DNA from: an uncultured Bacteroidales bacterium
Lineage (GTDB): Bacteria; Bacteroidota; Bacteroidia; Bacteroidales; P3
Assembly: GCA_900318175.1 (NCBI GenBank)
Contig: ONJQ01000001.1
Coordinates: forward strand, 124,001-188,000
Length of the DNA: 64,000 nt
Direction: 5' to 3'
Positions 17,531 through 26,257 of this stretch are shown one piece after another (positions within the stretch are counted from its first letter, which is position 1; every line of letters starts with the position of its first letter). The position numbers and the translations under genes were made by a program. The notes under the pieces were generated by a model. That model was not told the origin of the DNA. It made no database searches and worked only from the letters and a program-made list of their open reading frames with translations.

Positions 17531-19030
17531 CTAAGGACACAAAACCAGACGGAAGCCAAAGTCGCAGGAGCGGCTGTTCGGCTTGTAGCTGAAACGGAAA
17601 GACACGCGGCAGCCCCACTCTTTGTAGCCAAAGCTACCGCCACGCAGCACACGGCTAGAGCCCTCATCCGGTCCCTGAGGATTGTACTGCGCACCGATAC
17701 TATAGAACCCAAACCAGTCACTGCACCATTCCAACACATTCCCGCTCATGTCGTACAGGCCTAATTCATTTGCCTTCTTTCCTTTCACTGGATGAGTTTC
17801 GCCTCCGCTGTTCCCCATGTTCCATGCCACTTCATCTATTTCGTCGCTCCCGCTATACTTGTGTCTCTTGCTCTTGTTTCCTCCCCGCGAGGCAAATTCC
17901 CATTCCGCCTCCGTCGGTAGTCTGAACGTGCGTCCAGTCTTTTTATTCAATGCTGGGATAAACTTCTCGACAATATCATCCCATGATACAGTTTCCACTG
18001 GAAAATCGGCGTCGCCAGTAAACCTGGACGGATTATTGCCCATCACAGCCTTCCACAATGCCTGTGTCACCAGTGTCTCTCCTATATAGTAGTCGCTCAA
18101 CTCGACTTCATGCACTGGGCTTTCATCATCCAACGCTTCTCCGTCATAGTTCGGAGACTTTGGGTCACTATTTTGTGCGCCCATCATAAACGTGCCACCC
18201 TCCACATACACCATTTTGAACTCCACTCCGCCCACTTCAAACTCACCCCGTGACTCTCGCTCCTTCCTTTCACGTTCTTTTCTCTCTCGCTCCTTCCACT
18301 CTGCTATGGCCTTTACCACGTTTTCTTTCAATCTCACTTCTATGTAATCCGTAGAATTCAAATCCTCTTCTTTTATTTCAACCGTCTCTGTCGTTCGTAC
18401 TTTATCGAAACCATTTGCCACGAATTCAAATTTGTGTTTACCTCTCAGAAGGAGCAAGAGATTATCTTCATCTGCCCGCGCCAACATTTTCTCCTTCTTA
18501 AATAGCATGACATGGCAATCATAGTCAGTATCAATATGCATCTTAACGCATTGCGCTTCATTCTTATCTTTACTGCTTAAAAACAATCTCTTTTCAACCA
18601 AATACCTTATATCCGTTCCAAGTGATTTCCGTTTGACGCCTATATTGGTAATTTCAACCCCTTCAATCGCACTTAATTCTGCGGGTATATCTTTTGGTAG
18701 CGTAGGAACCTCTCCATCGGGTGAAATCAAGATGATTTTACAGGGGCTGATAAATGCCTCCATAATTTCACGCCTCACCCAGTCCTTATCGTTCTTGCAA
18801 TTGTCAAGTGAATTCTGCGTCAACATGACGATGAAGTTACGACATGAATGTATTGCAGGAATAATGGTATTAATAAAATTCCAATCGGTGCAACCCTCTT
18901 GGTCAATAAACACTTGTAAACCCTCTTTCTCAAATTCAGCCTTAATAGATCGTGCTGTCGGTATATTACGCCCTTTTTCAGCAGGGCTGTCATGGCGGTA
19001 GCTGATAAAAATATCGTATTCTTTATCCAT
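17531..19030 (-). CDS. TIR domain fused to an FGE-sulfatase / C-type-lectin-fold domain
   Basis: 499 residues. The TIR spans ~1-150 (YDIFISYRHDS, VFIDQEGCTDW, DWVRREIMEAF with candidate catalytic E88). A linker with a charged ER-rich helix (~240-255) precedes an FGE-like domain from ~258: MVYVEGGTFMMGAQ, YYIGETLVTQALWKAVMG, RLPTEAEWEFASRGG, MSGNVLEWCSDW, RVLRGGSFGYKEWGCRVSF and the ending FGFRLVLCP. FGE-fold proteins of this kind either make formylglycine or act as ligand-binding lectin folds; fused to TIR, a recognition role is more likely. The C-terminal pattern resembles variable regions of diversity-generating retroelements, though no reverse transcriptase is in the window. 155 nt upstream of the channel gene. 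Confidence 0.88.
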   Translation of the reverse strand: MDKEYDIFISYRHDSPAEKGRNIPTARSIKAEFEKEGLQVFIDQEGCTDWNFINTIIPAIHSCRNFIVMLTQNSLDNCKNDKDWVRREIMEAFISPCKIILISPDGEVPTLPKDIPAELSAIEGVEITNIGVKRKSLGTDIRYLVEKRLFLSSKDKNEAQCVKMHIDTDYDCHVMLFKKEKMLARADEDNLLLLLRGKHKFEFVANGFDKVRTTETVEIKEEDLNSTDYIEVRLKENVVKAIAEWKERERKERERKERESRGEFEVGGVEFKMVYVEGGTFMMGAQNSDPKSPNYDGEALDDESPVHEVELSDYYIGETLVTQALWKAVMGNNPSRFTGDADFPVETVSWDDIVEKFIPALNKKTGRTFRLPTEAEWEFASRGGNKSKRHKYSGSDEIDEVAWNMGNSGGETHPVKGKKANELGLYDMSGNVLEWCSDWFGFYSIGAQYNPQGPDEGSSRVLRGGSFGYKEWGCRVSFRFSYKPNSRSCDFGFRLVLCP

Positions 19031-19698
19031 ACTGCTGTGTATTCGTCAAACAATCTATTCGTTTACAAGCGGTTCAGCAATTAAAGCCGATACTCCACTT
19101 TTTTGCAAATATACAAAAAATTTTCATTTATTATAACGCATTGTTGCCGCAAAGTGAACTTCAGTTCGGGAAACCTCATCCCGCAACCGATAACAACGCC
19201 CACCTATTCACTCCCATCTGTCAACATTTATCTGACTCATTCTTGGATAAACCCGAAGCGGTCATTTGTCTTTTTCATGTGTGCATATTACAATCCGCAG
19301 GACTGGCAGAGATTGGCTGGTGTTGATCACTTCGGAGAGGTAAAACCATTCATAACACCGTACAAGCCGTAAGGCGCAGTGCGGTGATTGTCAGTAAGAA
19401 AGCGACTGCGTCCCGAAGGGACGCGACCATGAACGCTAAGAGTCCTCCCGTCCTTCCGACATAAATCCCTCAAACACATGTCTCTGTTCAATTCAACAAC
19501 GCTCGTCAAATTGCCGTTCAATACTCGTTCTATATTGATTCAATATTGAACTAATATTGAACGGGCATTCTCGGAACGTTTAACGAGCTAAGATGCAGCA
19601 TTTTAGATACAACACAATGGATACCACGCTATATTACAATGCCTTAACGCGCAAACAACTGGTGCGTTACGCCAAGACTTAGAGGGGAGAGGGGCGCA
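19031..19698 (-). promoter_or_regulatory. Long gene-poor stretch with a -7 element and palindromic ATATTGAA repeats
   Basis: 668 bp without a convincing gene. A minus-strand TATATTTG (19113-19106) with a poor -33 may drive the TIR-FGE gene. At 19517-19563 there are repeated TTCAATA/ATATTGAA words, including the perfect palindrome TTCAATATTGAA. A 21-codon frame at 19618-19681 (M-D-T-T-L-Y-Y-N-A-L to a TAG) could be a remnant of a lost gene. 19400-19430 has a short hairpin (GCGTCCCGAAGGGACGC). Confidence 0.4.
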
Positions 19699-20778
19699 TC
19701 AAAAGCGACCATAAAAGCCCACGCCCAGGTCGACCAGCCGCTGGGGCAGGTTGTCGGGATTGCCGGCGGAGTCGGCAGGGACGTTGACGGTGATGTGTGT
19801 GCGGCGGGAGGCGAAGATGCCCACGCCGCCGTTGATGTTGCTGTAGACAGGGAGCTCGTGTCCGTCGGCACTTACTTGGTGCTGTGTGCGCATGTACTGG
19901 TAAAGGTCTTCATTGCAGACAGTGAGGGTAATGTCGACGTTGTTGACGCAATAGAGGGTGTCGGTGTTGGAGGCAAGGTGCTGGCGGATGACGGAAAGGA
20001 ATTCCCGCTCGGTGAACGGCCTGACAACAAAATGGTCGCCACTGAAGGGGGCCAAGGCGGTGATGCCGGGAATGGTGATGCTGAGGGTGTCGCGGTTTTT
20101 CTGGTAATGGAAAGTGACAAAAGGTTGATAGAACCTGCCCCGCGGCAGCGGGTTCCACTCCAAGAAGCCTCGGCAGCCGACACTGAATCCGAACTCGTGG
20201 GCGCGGGTGTAGGTGGGGTTGGTGATGACCCTCTCGATAAGGCCGCGGGAGGTGGGGGTTTTGGGCAGTACGCCCACAAGGGAGGTGAAGGCGGTGGCGA
20301 GGGTGTCCATGGATGGGGAGGAGGCGTTGCCGGAGCGGCGGAGGATAACGAGTTGGAAGAGGCAGCCGGTATCGGCCAACAGGTGCTCGCCGGGCACGCA
20401 GTAGTAGAGCGGCCGTAGATGAACGCCAGCCGTGGAATCAAGGCCGAGTGGGGTCTCGGTGCAAGTGAGTTCCCAGCGGTCGGCCAGTGTGGCGTAGGCT
20501 GTGGGGTTGGCACCGATGGGAGAGGCTCCGTCCCAGGCAAGGAGATGGACTGCCACGTCAGAGGGGAGGTAGTAGTTGGAATCGGGCACAGTGGTGTAGG
20601 TATACATGTTCTCTTGCCCTTGGAAGCAACGCTGAAGGCGCACCCAGACGGTATCCTCGTCGGGGTCGATGACGCAATAGACAACAGGCACTTCGCGCCA
20701 GGGGGCGTTAGGGTCAAACTCGGCCTTGCAGGAGGTGAGGAGCAGCAGGACCGCAACGACAGGGAGAAGGCTCTTCAT
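19699..20778 (-). CDS. Lipoprotein, DUF4249-like, paralogue of the upstream gene
   Basis: 359 residues. A lipoprotein signal (MKSLLPVVAVLLLLTSCKAE) has the lipobox L-T-S-C, so it is probably anchored in the outer membrane. It shares its layout with the gene at 20858-21922: APWREVPVVYCVIDPDEDTV, SNYYLPSDVAVHLLAWDG, LYYCVPGEHLLADT, VDITLTVCNEDLYQYM, and the identical-type ending LPQRLVDLGVGFYGRF. Such proteins resemble DUF4249 lipoproteins often linked to TonB-dependent receptors. None is adjacent here. Function unknown. Confidence 0.75.
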   Translation of the reverse strand: MKSLLPVVAVLLLLTSCKAEFDPNAPWREVPVVYCVIDPDEDTVWVRLQRCFQGQENMYTYTTVPDSNYYLPSDVAVHLLAWDGASPIGANPTAYATLADRWELTCTETPLGLDSTAGVHLRPLYYCVPGEHLLADTGCLFQLVILRRSGNASSPSMDTLATAFTSLVGVLPKTPTSRGLIERVITNPTYTRAHEFGFSVGCRGFLEWNPLPRGRFYQPFVTFHYQKNRDTLSITIPGITALAPFSGDHFVVRPFTEREFLSVIRQHLASNTDTLYCVNNVDITLTVCNEDLYQYMRTQHQVSADGHELPVYSNINGGVGIFASRRTHITVNVPADSAGNPDNLPQRLVDLGVGFYGRF

Positions 20779-20857
20779 GCGGAACAGGGTTTAGAATTTG
20801 TTGATTCGTGAATGTGTTAATACATGAATCAATCTAACCATGCACACGTTCACACAT

Positions 20858-21922
20858 TCAGAAGTTCCCGTAGAAGCCTACGCCGAGGTCAACCAGTCGC
20901 TGTGGGAGGTTGGTGGGGTTGCCGAAGGAGTCGGCAGGGATGTTGACGGTGATGTGGTTACGGCGTGAAGCAAAGATGCCAACACCGCCATCGACATTGG
21001 AAAAGGTGGGTGTCTCCTGTCCGCCCATGACGGTGCGGTCGAGGGAGTTGATATAGGCGTTAAGATCCTCGTTGCAGACTGAGATGGTAATGTCGACATT
21101 GTTGACGGAGAAGAGGGTGTCCTTGTTGTCCTTTAGCTGGTTTTTGATGATAGAGAGGAAACGACTCTCACTGATTACAAGGGCATTTGAGATAAGGTCC
21201 ATAGTGCCTGAAGCAGCCTTGACATTGCCAGGGATGGTGATGCTGCAGGTGTCGCGCAGGTGCTTGTAGTAGAAGGTGATGATGGGCTGATAGCGGCGTC
21301 CACGGGGCACGGGGTTCCAATCCATCTTGCTTTCGCCTCTGGTAAAATGGAAGTGATGACCATTCAAGTGGTTGGGTCTGACGAGAATCTCCTCGACAGT
21401 ATCGCGCAGGTGGATAGAGCGCTCGCGGTAGCCGACCATGGTAGTGTTGGCGCGTGCAAGAGTGTCGCCGGAGGAATTGCGGATGATCAGAAGCTGATAG
21501 ACGCAGTCAGAGTCCGCCACAAGTTGATGACCCGGAACGCAATAGTAGAGAGGCTGCAAACCTGAGGGGAAGTTGCCTTCCGGCTTGCCGGGGCGCTCGG
21601 TGTAGGTAAACTGCCAACGGTCGCGAAGACGGCCTGTGGAGGTAAGGCTGTTATAAGGGCCACGGACGCCCTCATAGGCCAAGAGATGGACCGTGATGTC
21701 GTCGGGCAGGTAATAGTTGGAATCGGGTATCGAGGAGTAGTTATAGAGGTTTTCCTCGCCCAGATAACAGCGTTGCACACGTGCCCAAACGGTATCCTCG
21801 TCCGGGTCGAGGATGCAATAGACGGCAGGGACGTCGCGCCACGGGGCGTTGGGGCTGAAATCGACCTTGCAGGAGGTGAGGGTGAGGAGCGCGATTGCGA
21901 TGAGGATGTGTATTTTTTTCAT
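20858..21922 (-). CDS. Lipoprotein, DUF4249-like, paralogue of the downstream gene
   Basis: 354 residues with lipobox L-T-S-C (MKKIHILIAIALLTLTSCKV). It is collinear with the gene at 19699-20778 over its whole length, with many identical blocks (PDEDTVWARVQRCYLGEENL, VFSVNN-type VNNVDITISVCNEDL, GGVGIFASRRNHITVN). The pair is therefore a tandem duplication. It begins 2 nt after tcdA ends, placing both at the tail of the kam-GH2-tcdA unit. Probably outer-membrane anchored. Ligand unknown. Confidence 0.75.
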   Translation of the reverse strand: MKKIHILIAIALLTLTSCKVDFSPNAPWRDVPAVYCILDPDEDTVWARVQRCYLGEENLYNYSSIPDSNYYLPDDITVHLLAYEGVRGPYNSLTSTGRLRDRWQFTYTERPGKPEGNFPSGLQPLYYCVPGHQLVADSDCVYQLLIIRNSSGDTLARANTTMVGYRERSIHLRDTVEEILVRPNHLNGHHFHFTRGESKMDWNPVPRGRRYQPIITFYYKHLRDTCSITIPGNVKAASGTMDLISNALVISESRFLSIIKNQLKDNKDTLFSVNNVDITISVCNEDLNAYINSLDRTVMGGQETPTFSNVDGGVGIFASRRNHITVNIPADSFGNPTNLPQRLVDLGVGFYGNF

Positions 21923-21924
21923 GA

Positions 21925-22689
21925 CTATGATGGATTCTGAGCGACGGCAGGGGTGCCGACGTTGGTGTTTGATGTGTTTAACAGGATTTTTATCACTTCG
22001 GCAGCTATGTGACAGCCGAAAAGAGGCGGCATGTAGGAAATGGTGCCGACGGTGGTAAGATGATTGGTGGAGGGGTCCTGCTCTATGGCATGCGGAGGGA
22101 CAGGCTCGGAGGAGAAGACCACACGTATGCCCTTTTCCACCCCCATGCGGTGGAGGCGCTTGCGCACCATGGCGGCAAGTCGGCAGGTGTGACTTTGCGA
22201 GATGTCGGCAGCGCAGATTTGTGAGGGGTCCATCTTACCGCCACTGCCCATGCTGCTGACCACGGGAATGCCGAGACTATGGGCATGGTAGAGGAGAAAG
22301 ACCTTGGGCGAGAGGGTGTCGATGCAATCCACCACACAATCGTAATGATTGGTTTGCAGGAGGGTGAGTGTGCGTTCGTCACGCAGGAATTCTTGCAGGG
22401 CTTCCACCTGGCAGTCGGGGTTGATGTCGCGGAAACGGTCGCGAAACAGGACGGCCTTGGGCTGCCCGATGGTGGAACGGAGGGCTATGAGCTGGCGGTT
22501 GAGGTTGGTCTCGCTCACCGTGTCGCCGTCCACAAGGGTCAAATGGCCCACTCCTGCCCTACAGAGCTGTTCGGCAGCATAGCCGCCTACTCCACCCAGT
22601 CCGACAACGAGAACATGGGCCGAGGTAAGACGGTCAAGGTTGGGCTGTCCGAGGAGCAGCGCAGTGCGGGAGGAGAATGGTGTGCTCAT
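21925..22689 (-). CDS. tcdA: tRNA threonylcarbamoyladenosine dehydratase (TcdA/CsdL, ThiF/E1-like)
   Basis: ATP-dependent enzyme that cyclises t6A37 of tRNAs to ct6A. 254 residues from the ATG at 22689, which overlaps the GH2 stop by 4 nt (ATGA). A frame extends upstream, but the added 24 residues are unlike the family. The E1-like Rossmann motif is HVLVVGLGGVGGYAAEQLCR, the adenylation-site region LVDGDTVSETNLNRQL, and the TcdA-specific SSMGSGGKMDPSQI. The context gives no functional link to its neighbours beyond co-transcription. Confidence 0.92.
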   Translation of the reverse strand: MSTPFSSRTALLLGQPNLDRLTSAHVLVVGLGGVGGYAAEQLCRAGVGHLTLVDGDTVSETNLNRQLIALRSTIGQPKAVLFRDRFRDINPDCQVEALQEFLRDERTLTLLQTNHYDCVVDCIDTLSPKVFLLYHAHSLGIPVVSSMGSGGKMDPSQICAADISQSHTCRLAAMVRKRLHRMGVEKGIRVVFSSEPVPPHAIEQDPSTNHLTTVGTISYMPPLFGCHIAAEVIKILLNTSNTNVGTPAVAQNPS

Positions 22690-25600
22690 TTCTGTATCAC
22701 TTCTTCTATCTCCACTTCGTCCATCATAATCCACGGGTTTAGGCCTTTGGCGCGGTGCCACGAGGGAATATGGGGAAGCGGACGGGCAATAATCTGCACA
22801 AAGCGGACACCCTCGCGGTTGACGGGGATGGTGACCACTTGCAGCTGGGTGGTGTTCATGGCCTGGTCAGCAGGGTCGTAGGTGATGGTGGCAGGGATGG
22901 GAGCGGAAAACTCCTTGCCGTCGGCGGAGACCCGCACTTCGACCTGCTGAGGGGCAAAGACCCACGCATCGGGAACGTGGGCAAAACGGAGCACCACATT
23001 GCTCAGATTGATGCTCTTGCCCAGCTCGATGTCGGCTTGGACGGGGTGGCCGGAGAAGCCCAGCCAACCGTGGGAGAGGTCGTTGACATCGCCCTTCTCG
23101 CCATCGTAGAGGGCACGGGCGGCGTTCTTATTGTAGGGGGTGTTGGGCTTGTGGGCAAAAGTGCAGCCAACCACGTAGTCGAAAGCAAACTGCTGCGTGG
23201 CCACAAACGACGGGGGCTCACCCTTCTTGAAAGCCCGGGCGCGAACGATGGTGCTGTTCTGCACGGTGAAGGGCTTGGTGTAGAGCGTCGATTTCTCGGT
23301 GGGCATGGTGCCGTCGAGAGTGTAGCGTATCTCGGTCTTGGGAGTTGGGCACTTGATGGAAATCTGCATGGGGCCGTCGAAACGTTCGCGATTCTTGCTG
23401 ATAACGGGCATCTCGATAATGGCGGAAGTCACCTTCGGATAGATGAGGCGACGGAAGTCCTGGGCATTATTCTCCATGCAGTCAAACGGGCGCAGATGCA
23501 CCACAAAACGGTAGCGATGGTCTTTCACCAGCATGGCCTCGTCGAGGTTCATATCGGCACTGGCACCGCCTACGCCGGCGTGAGCGAAGTCGAGATTGAG
23601 AACGCTGTCGCCAAGTGAGAACTGGCACAGGGTGTCGAGAATGTCGGCATAGAGTCCCATGGTGCCATTGCGGAGAGCGAGCCAGCGCACTTCGGTATGG
23701 TTGCCGGAATGATGAGGAGCCACATTGGCTTCTGCGGTGCGAGTATTGTCGGGATAGCGGTATGTCACATCCCTGGCGGGGAGCGACTGCTGTGCAATGC
23801 GACCTGCACCGCGGCGGTCGACATAACTTTCTATGTTGCGGCCCAGCCATTCGGCGGTGTCGAGGAGGGTGCTGAAGGGTATTTGCATGCCAACACGGGC
23901 AAGGGTTTTAGCCGTTTCGGAAACGGTAATGTCATTGTTGAGCAGCACATCGCCCGTGGCAAGTACGAGGTAGGACTGGCGCACATCGAAGAGGGTGCTG
24001 TCCTTGTCGCTCCCATAACGCATAAGGACATCGATGCCAACAGAATAATTGTCAATCTTTCGGACGTTGGTGGCCAACACCTCACCCTTCAGCCGGTCGA
24101 GGCCGATACGCTGCCATTGGCGCAGACCGTTGGGGTCGGCCATGTCGTTGGGGGATGGTTCACGCATGAAATTCAATTGCATGGGGCGCGTAACCAATGG
24201 GGTGCCCTGGAAGGAGAGCATTTCCACAGTGCCTAAACTGTCGTTGAAACAGAGCGAGAAACTGTTGTTTCCGATGATGATGTGGTGCAACGTATCCTTC
24301 TCGACGGCGAGAGGCTGAACACCTGTCTGGGTCAGTTCCATCAGTGGCATATTGTCCGAAGGCAAGGGGAACTGAGCCGTGTAGAGCACCGTATTCTTGG
24401 GGATGGAGGGGGTGTTGCTGCGTTGGCGGAGTGTGAACTGGATGAAGAGTTCTTCGCCGGAATAAAGTGTGAGTTTGGGAATCTTCAGCTTGAAGTCCTT
24501 GGTTTCGCCCGGTTTGAGAGAGAGGGTCACATCACCCGCCACGATATTGGACTTCAGATTAGTGCAGATGACATAGTCCAGACGGTAATCAGCCAGCGTG
24601 CGGAAGTTGCAGAGGTTGGTAATGTCAAACTCGGCAGCGTCGGCACTGGTAGCAGTCATTTTGATGTCGAACGGGCGATAGAGGTGGGTCAACTCCGGCA
24701 TGAAGGGTCGCTGCGACAGCGTTTTCCATGCCATGCAGTCATAGAAGCCTCCTTGCACGGAGCCGTGGTCCATCACCATCTGCCACAGCGGAGCCATACC
24801 GCCAAAGGTGTTGCCCTCCATGCTGCCGTATGAGAGCATGACGAGGGGGCGCTGCTGTGCTTTGGCCAGATACTGGCGCAGCAGCTCAGTGTTGGCTCTG
24901 AGTGGCGATACAATGTCGGTATTGTCGGCAAACTGCGCTCCGGGATATAGTACAGGACGGGCAGGGTCAAGCTGGCGCAAGGTCTTGTAGGCTGAGACCA
25001 TGCAGACACCATTGTCCTGGCTCTCGCCCAAAGTCCATGCAATAATGGAGGGATGGTTCTTGTACTCCCCATAGAGCGCGCGCACGCGGTTGTTGAAAAG
25101 GTCGGCATAGTCGTTGTCCGTGGCTATTACATGTCCTTTATTATTCACTGGATGGATGTTCGCGTCCACGACGACATAAAAGCCGAGCTCGTCGCAGAGT
25201 TCATAGAACTTGGGGTCTTCGGGGATTTTACCTGATGTACGGATAGCGTTGATGTTGTTGCACTTCATCTGGACCATCTCGCCACGGAGGACCTTGGCAT
25301 CATCATCGGTCATCACACCATAATCGCGCAGAGTGATTCCCTTGAGCGTGACGGCACGGCCATTCACTGTGAGCCTCTCCTTGTAGCCTACTGTGCGGAA
25401 CCCAAAGCGGGTGCCCACCACGTCCTCCAGCTCCATCTTCTCATTGTAGAGGCGGATGACGGCGGTGTAGAGGCGCGGCGTTTCAGCCGTCCAGGGCAGC
25501 ACATCGGGCAGAGATGACGAGAGGGTCTGGGAGGTCTCGGCTCGGTTGTCAAAATAGCACCATTTGCCCACCTTTTCCACCTGTTGGCCTTTGGTGTCCC

Positions 25601-26222
25601 ACAGCTCAAGTTCAAGATAGCATTTGCCTTTGCGGCGTTGATTGAAGAGATCGGTTTCGAGCGTGTAACTACCCGTGGCACTGGCTGCGTCATATCCTGC
25701 CAACAGCGTATAGTCCTGCACATTGAGCAGCGGTTTGAGAAGCACAGCGCAATCGCCCGTAAGGCCAATGGCAGCAGCTTCGAGCAGGGCGCCCTCATCC
25801 CCCTCCGTATAGCGAAGGCTGATGGTATTGCTCTTGCCAAAGCGCACAAGGCTCGTGATATCGAATTCCGTCACTGCACCGGCATCGTGACTGACACCGA
25901 CCAGTTTATCATCGATATACAAACCATAGCCCGGACTGGCCTTGAAACGGAAGAACAGACGGAAGTCCCGCCAATCTTTAGGGAACTCGTAAGCCTGAGA
26001 ATAATTGACAGCGCCCTTGCTCCTATCCTCCTCCCAGTCCTCCATGACGGAGAGGTAATAGGGCGAGTCGTCATAACGCAGATGCTCAATGGCGTTCTCG
26101 TCGTCATACGTAATGACGTTGGCACGCGGAGCCATCCGCAAATCGTCCATACCCTCAGGCTGCTGCGCCTGAGCCGTGCCGAGACACAGCAGCAAACCTA
26201 CGGACAATACAAATCTCTTCAT
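22686..26222 (-). CDS. GH2 beta-galactosidase-like exported protein lacking the usual catalytic glutamates
   Basis: 1178 residues with signal peptide (MKRFVLSVGLLLCLGTAQAQ). Order: a jelly-roll sugar-binding domain, immunoglobulin-like domains, a GH2 TIM barrel (~310-560), a Bgal small-chain-like domain, a chitobiase-C-type segment (IRYTLDGTMPTEKSTLYTKP) and an F5/8-like C-terminus. The fold is clearly GH2 (CNNINAIRTSGKIPEDPKFY; HPSIIAWTLGES). The acid/base motif G-N-E-S is reduced to G-E-S (E400). The nucleophile motif C-E-Y-A-H-A-M-G-N reads L-S-Y-G-S-M-E-G-N, placing S464 at the expected Glu. A non-hydrolytic or altered role is inferred. It overlaps tcdA by 4 nt. Confidence 0.85.
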   Translation of the reverse strand: MKRFVLSVGLLLCLGTAQAQQPEGMDDLRMAPRANVITYDDENAIEHLRYDDSPYYLSVMEDWEEDRSKGAVNYSQAYEFPKDWRDFRLFFRFKASPGYGLYIDDKLVGVSHDAGAVTEFDITSLVRFGKSNTISLRYTEGDEGALLEAAAIGLTGDCAVLLKPLLNVQDYTLLAGYDAASATGSYTLETDLFNQRRKGKCYLELELWDTKGQQVEKVGKWCYFDNRAETSQTLSSSLPDVLPWTAETPRLYTAVIRLYNEKMELEDVVGTRFGFRTVGYKERLTVNGRAVTLKGITLRDYGVMTDDDAKVLRGEMVQMKCNNINAIRTSGKIPEDPKFYELCDELGFYVVVDANIHPVNNKGHVIATDNDYADLFNNRVRALYGEYKNHPSIIAWTLGESQDNGVCMVSAYKTLRQLDPARPVLYPGAQFADNTDIVSPLRANTELLRQYLAKAQQRPLVMLSYGSMEGNTFGGMAPLWQMVMDHGSVQGGFYDCMAWKTLSQRPFMPELTHLYRPFDIKMTATSADAAEFDITNLCNFRTLADYRLDYVICTNLKSNIVAGDVTLSLKPGETKDFKLKIPKLTLYSGEELFIQFTLRQRSNTPSIPKNTVLYTAQFPLPSDNMPLMELTQTGVQPLAVEKDTLHHIIIGNNSFSLCFNDSLGTVEMLSFQGTPLVTRPMQLNFMREPSPNDMADPNGLRQWQRIGLDRLKGEVLATNVRKIDNYSVGIDVLMRYGSDKDSTLFDVRQSYLVLATGDVLLNNDITVSETAKTLARVGMQIPFSTLLDTAEWLGRNIESYVDRRGAGRIAQQSLPARDVTYRYPDNTRTAEANVAPHHSGNHTEVRWLALRNGTMGLYADILDTLCQFSLGDSVLNLDFAHAGVGGASADMNLDEAMLVKDHRYRFVVHLRPFDCMENNAQDFRRLIYPKVTSAIIEMPVISKNRERFDGPMQISIKCPTPKTEIRYTLDGTMPTEKSTLYTKPFTVQNSTIVRARAFKKGEPPSFVATQQFAFDYVVGCTFAHKPNTPYNKNAARALYDGEKGDVNDLSHGWLGFSGHPVQADIELGKSINLSNVVLRFAHVPDAWVFAPQQVEVRVSADGKEFSAPIPATITYDPADQAMNTTQLQVVTIPVNREGVRFVQIIARPLPHIPSWHRAKGLNPWIMMDEVEIEEVIQK

Positions 26223-26257
26223 ATCAATTCACTTGGCCCCACGGCCAAGCAGGGATA

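Noticed and set aside
17376-19698. Diversity-generating reverse transcriptase or template repeat beside the TIR-FGE gene
   Set aside because: No reverse-transcriptase motif in any frame of the window and no second copy of the C-terminal coding sequence seen.
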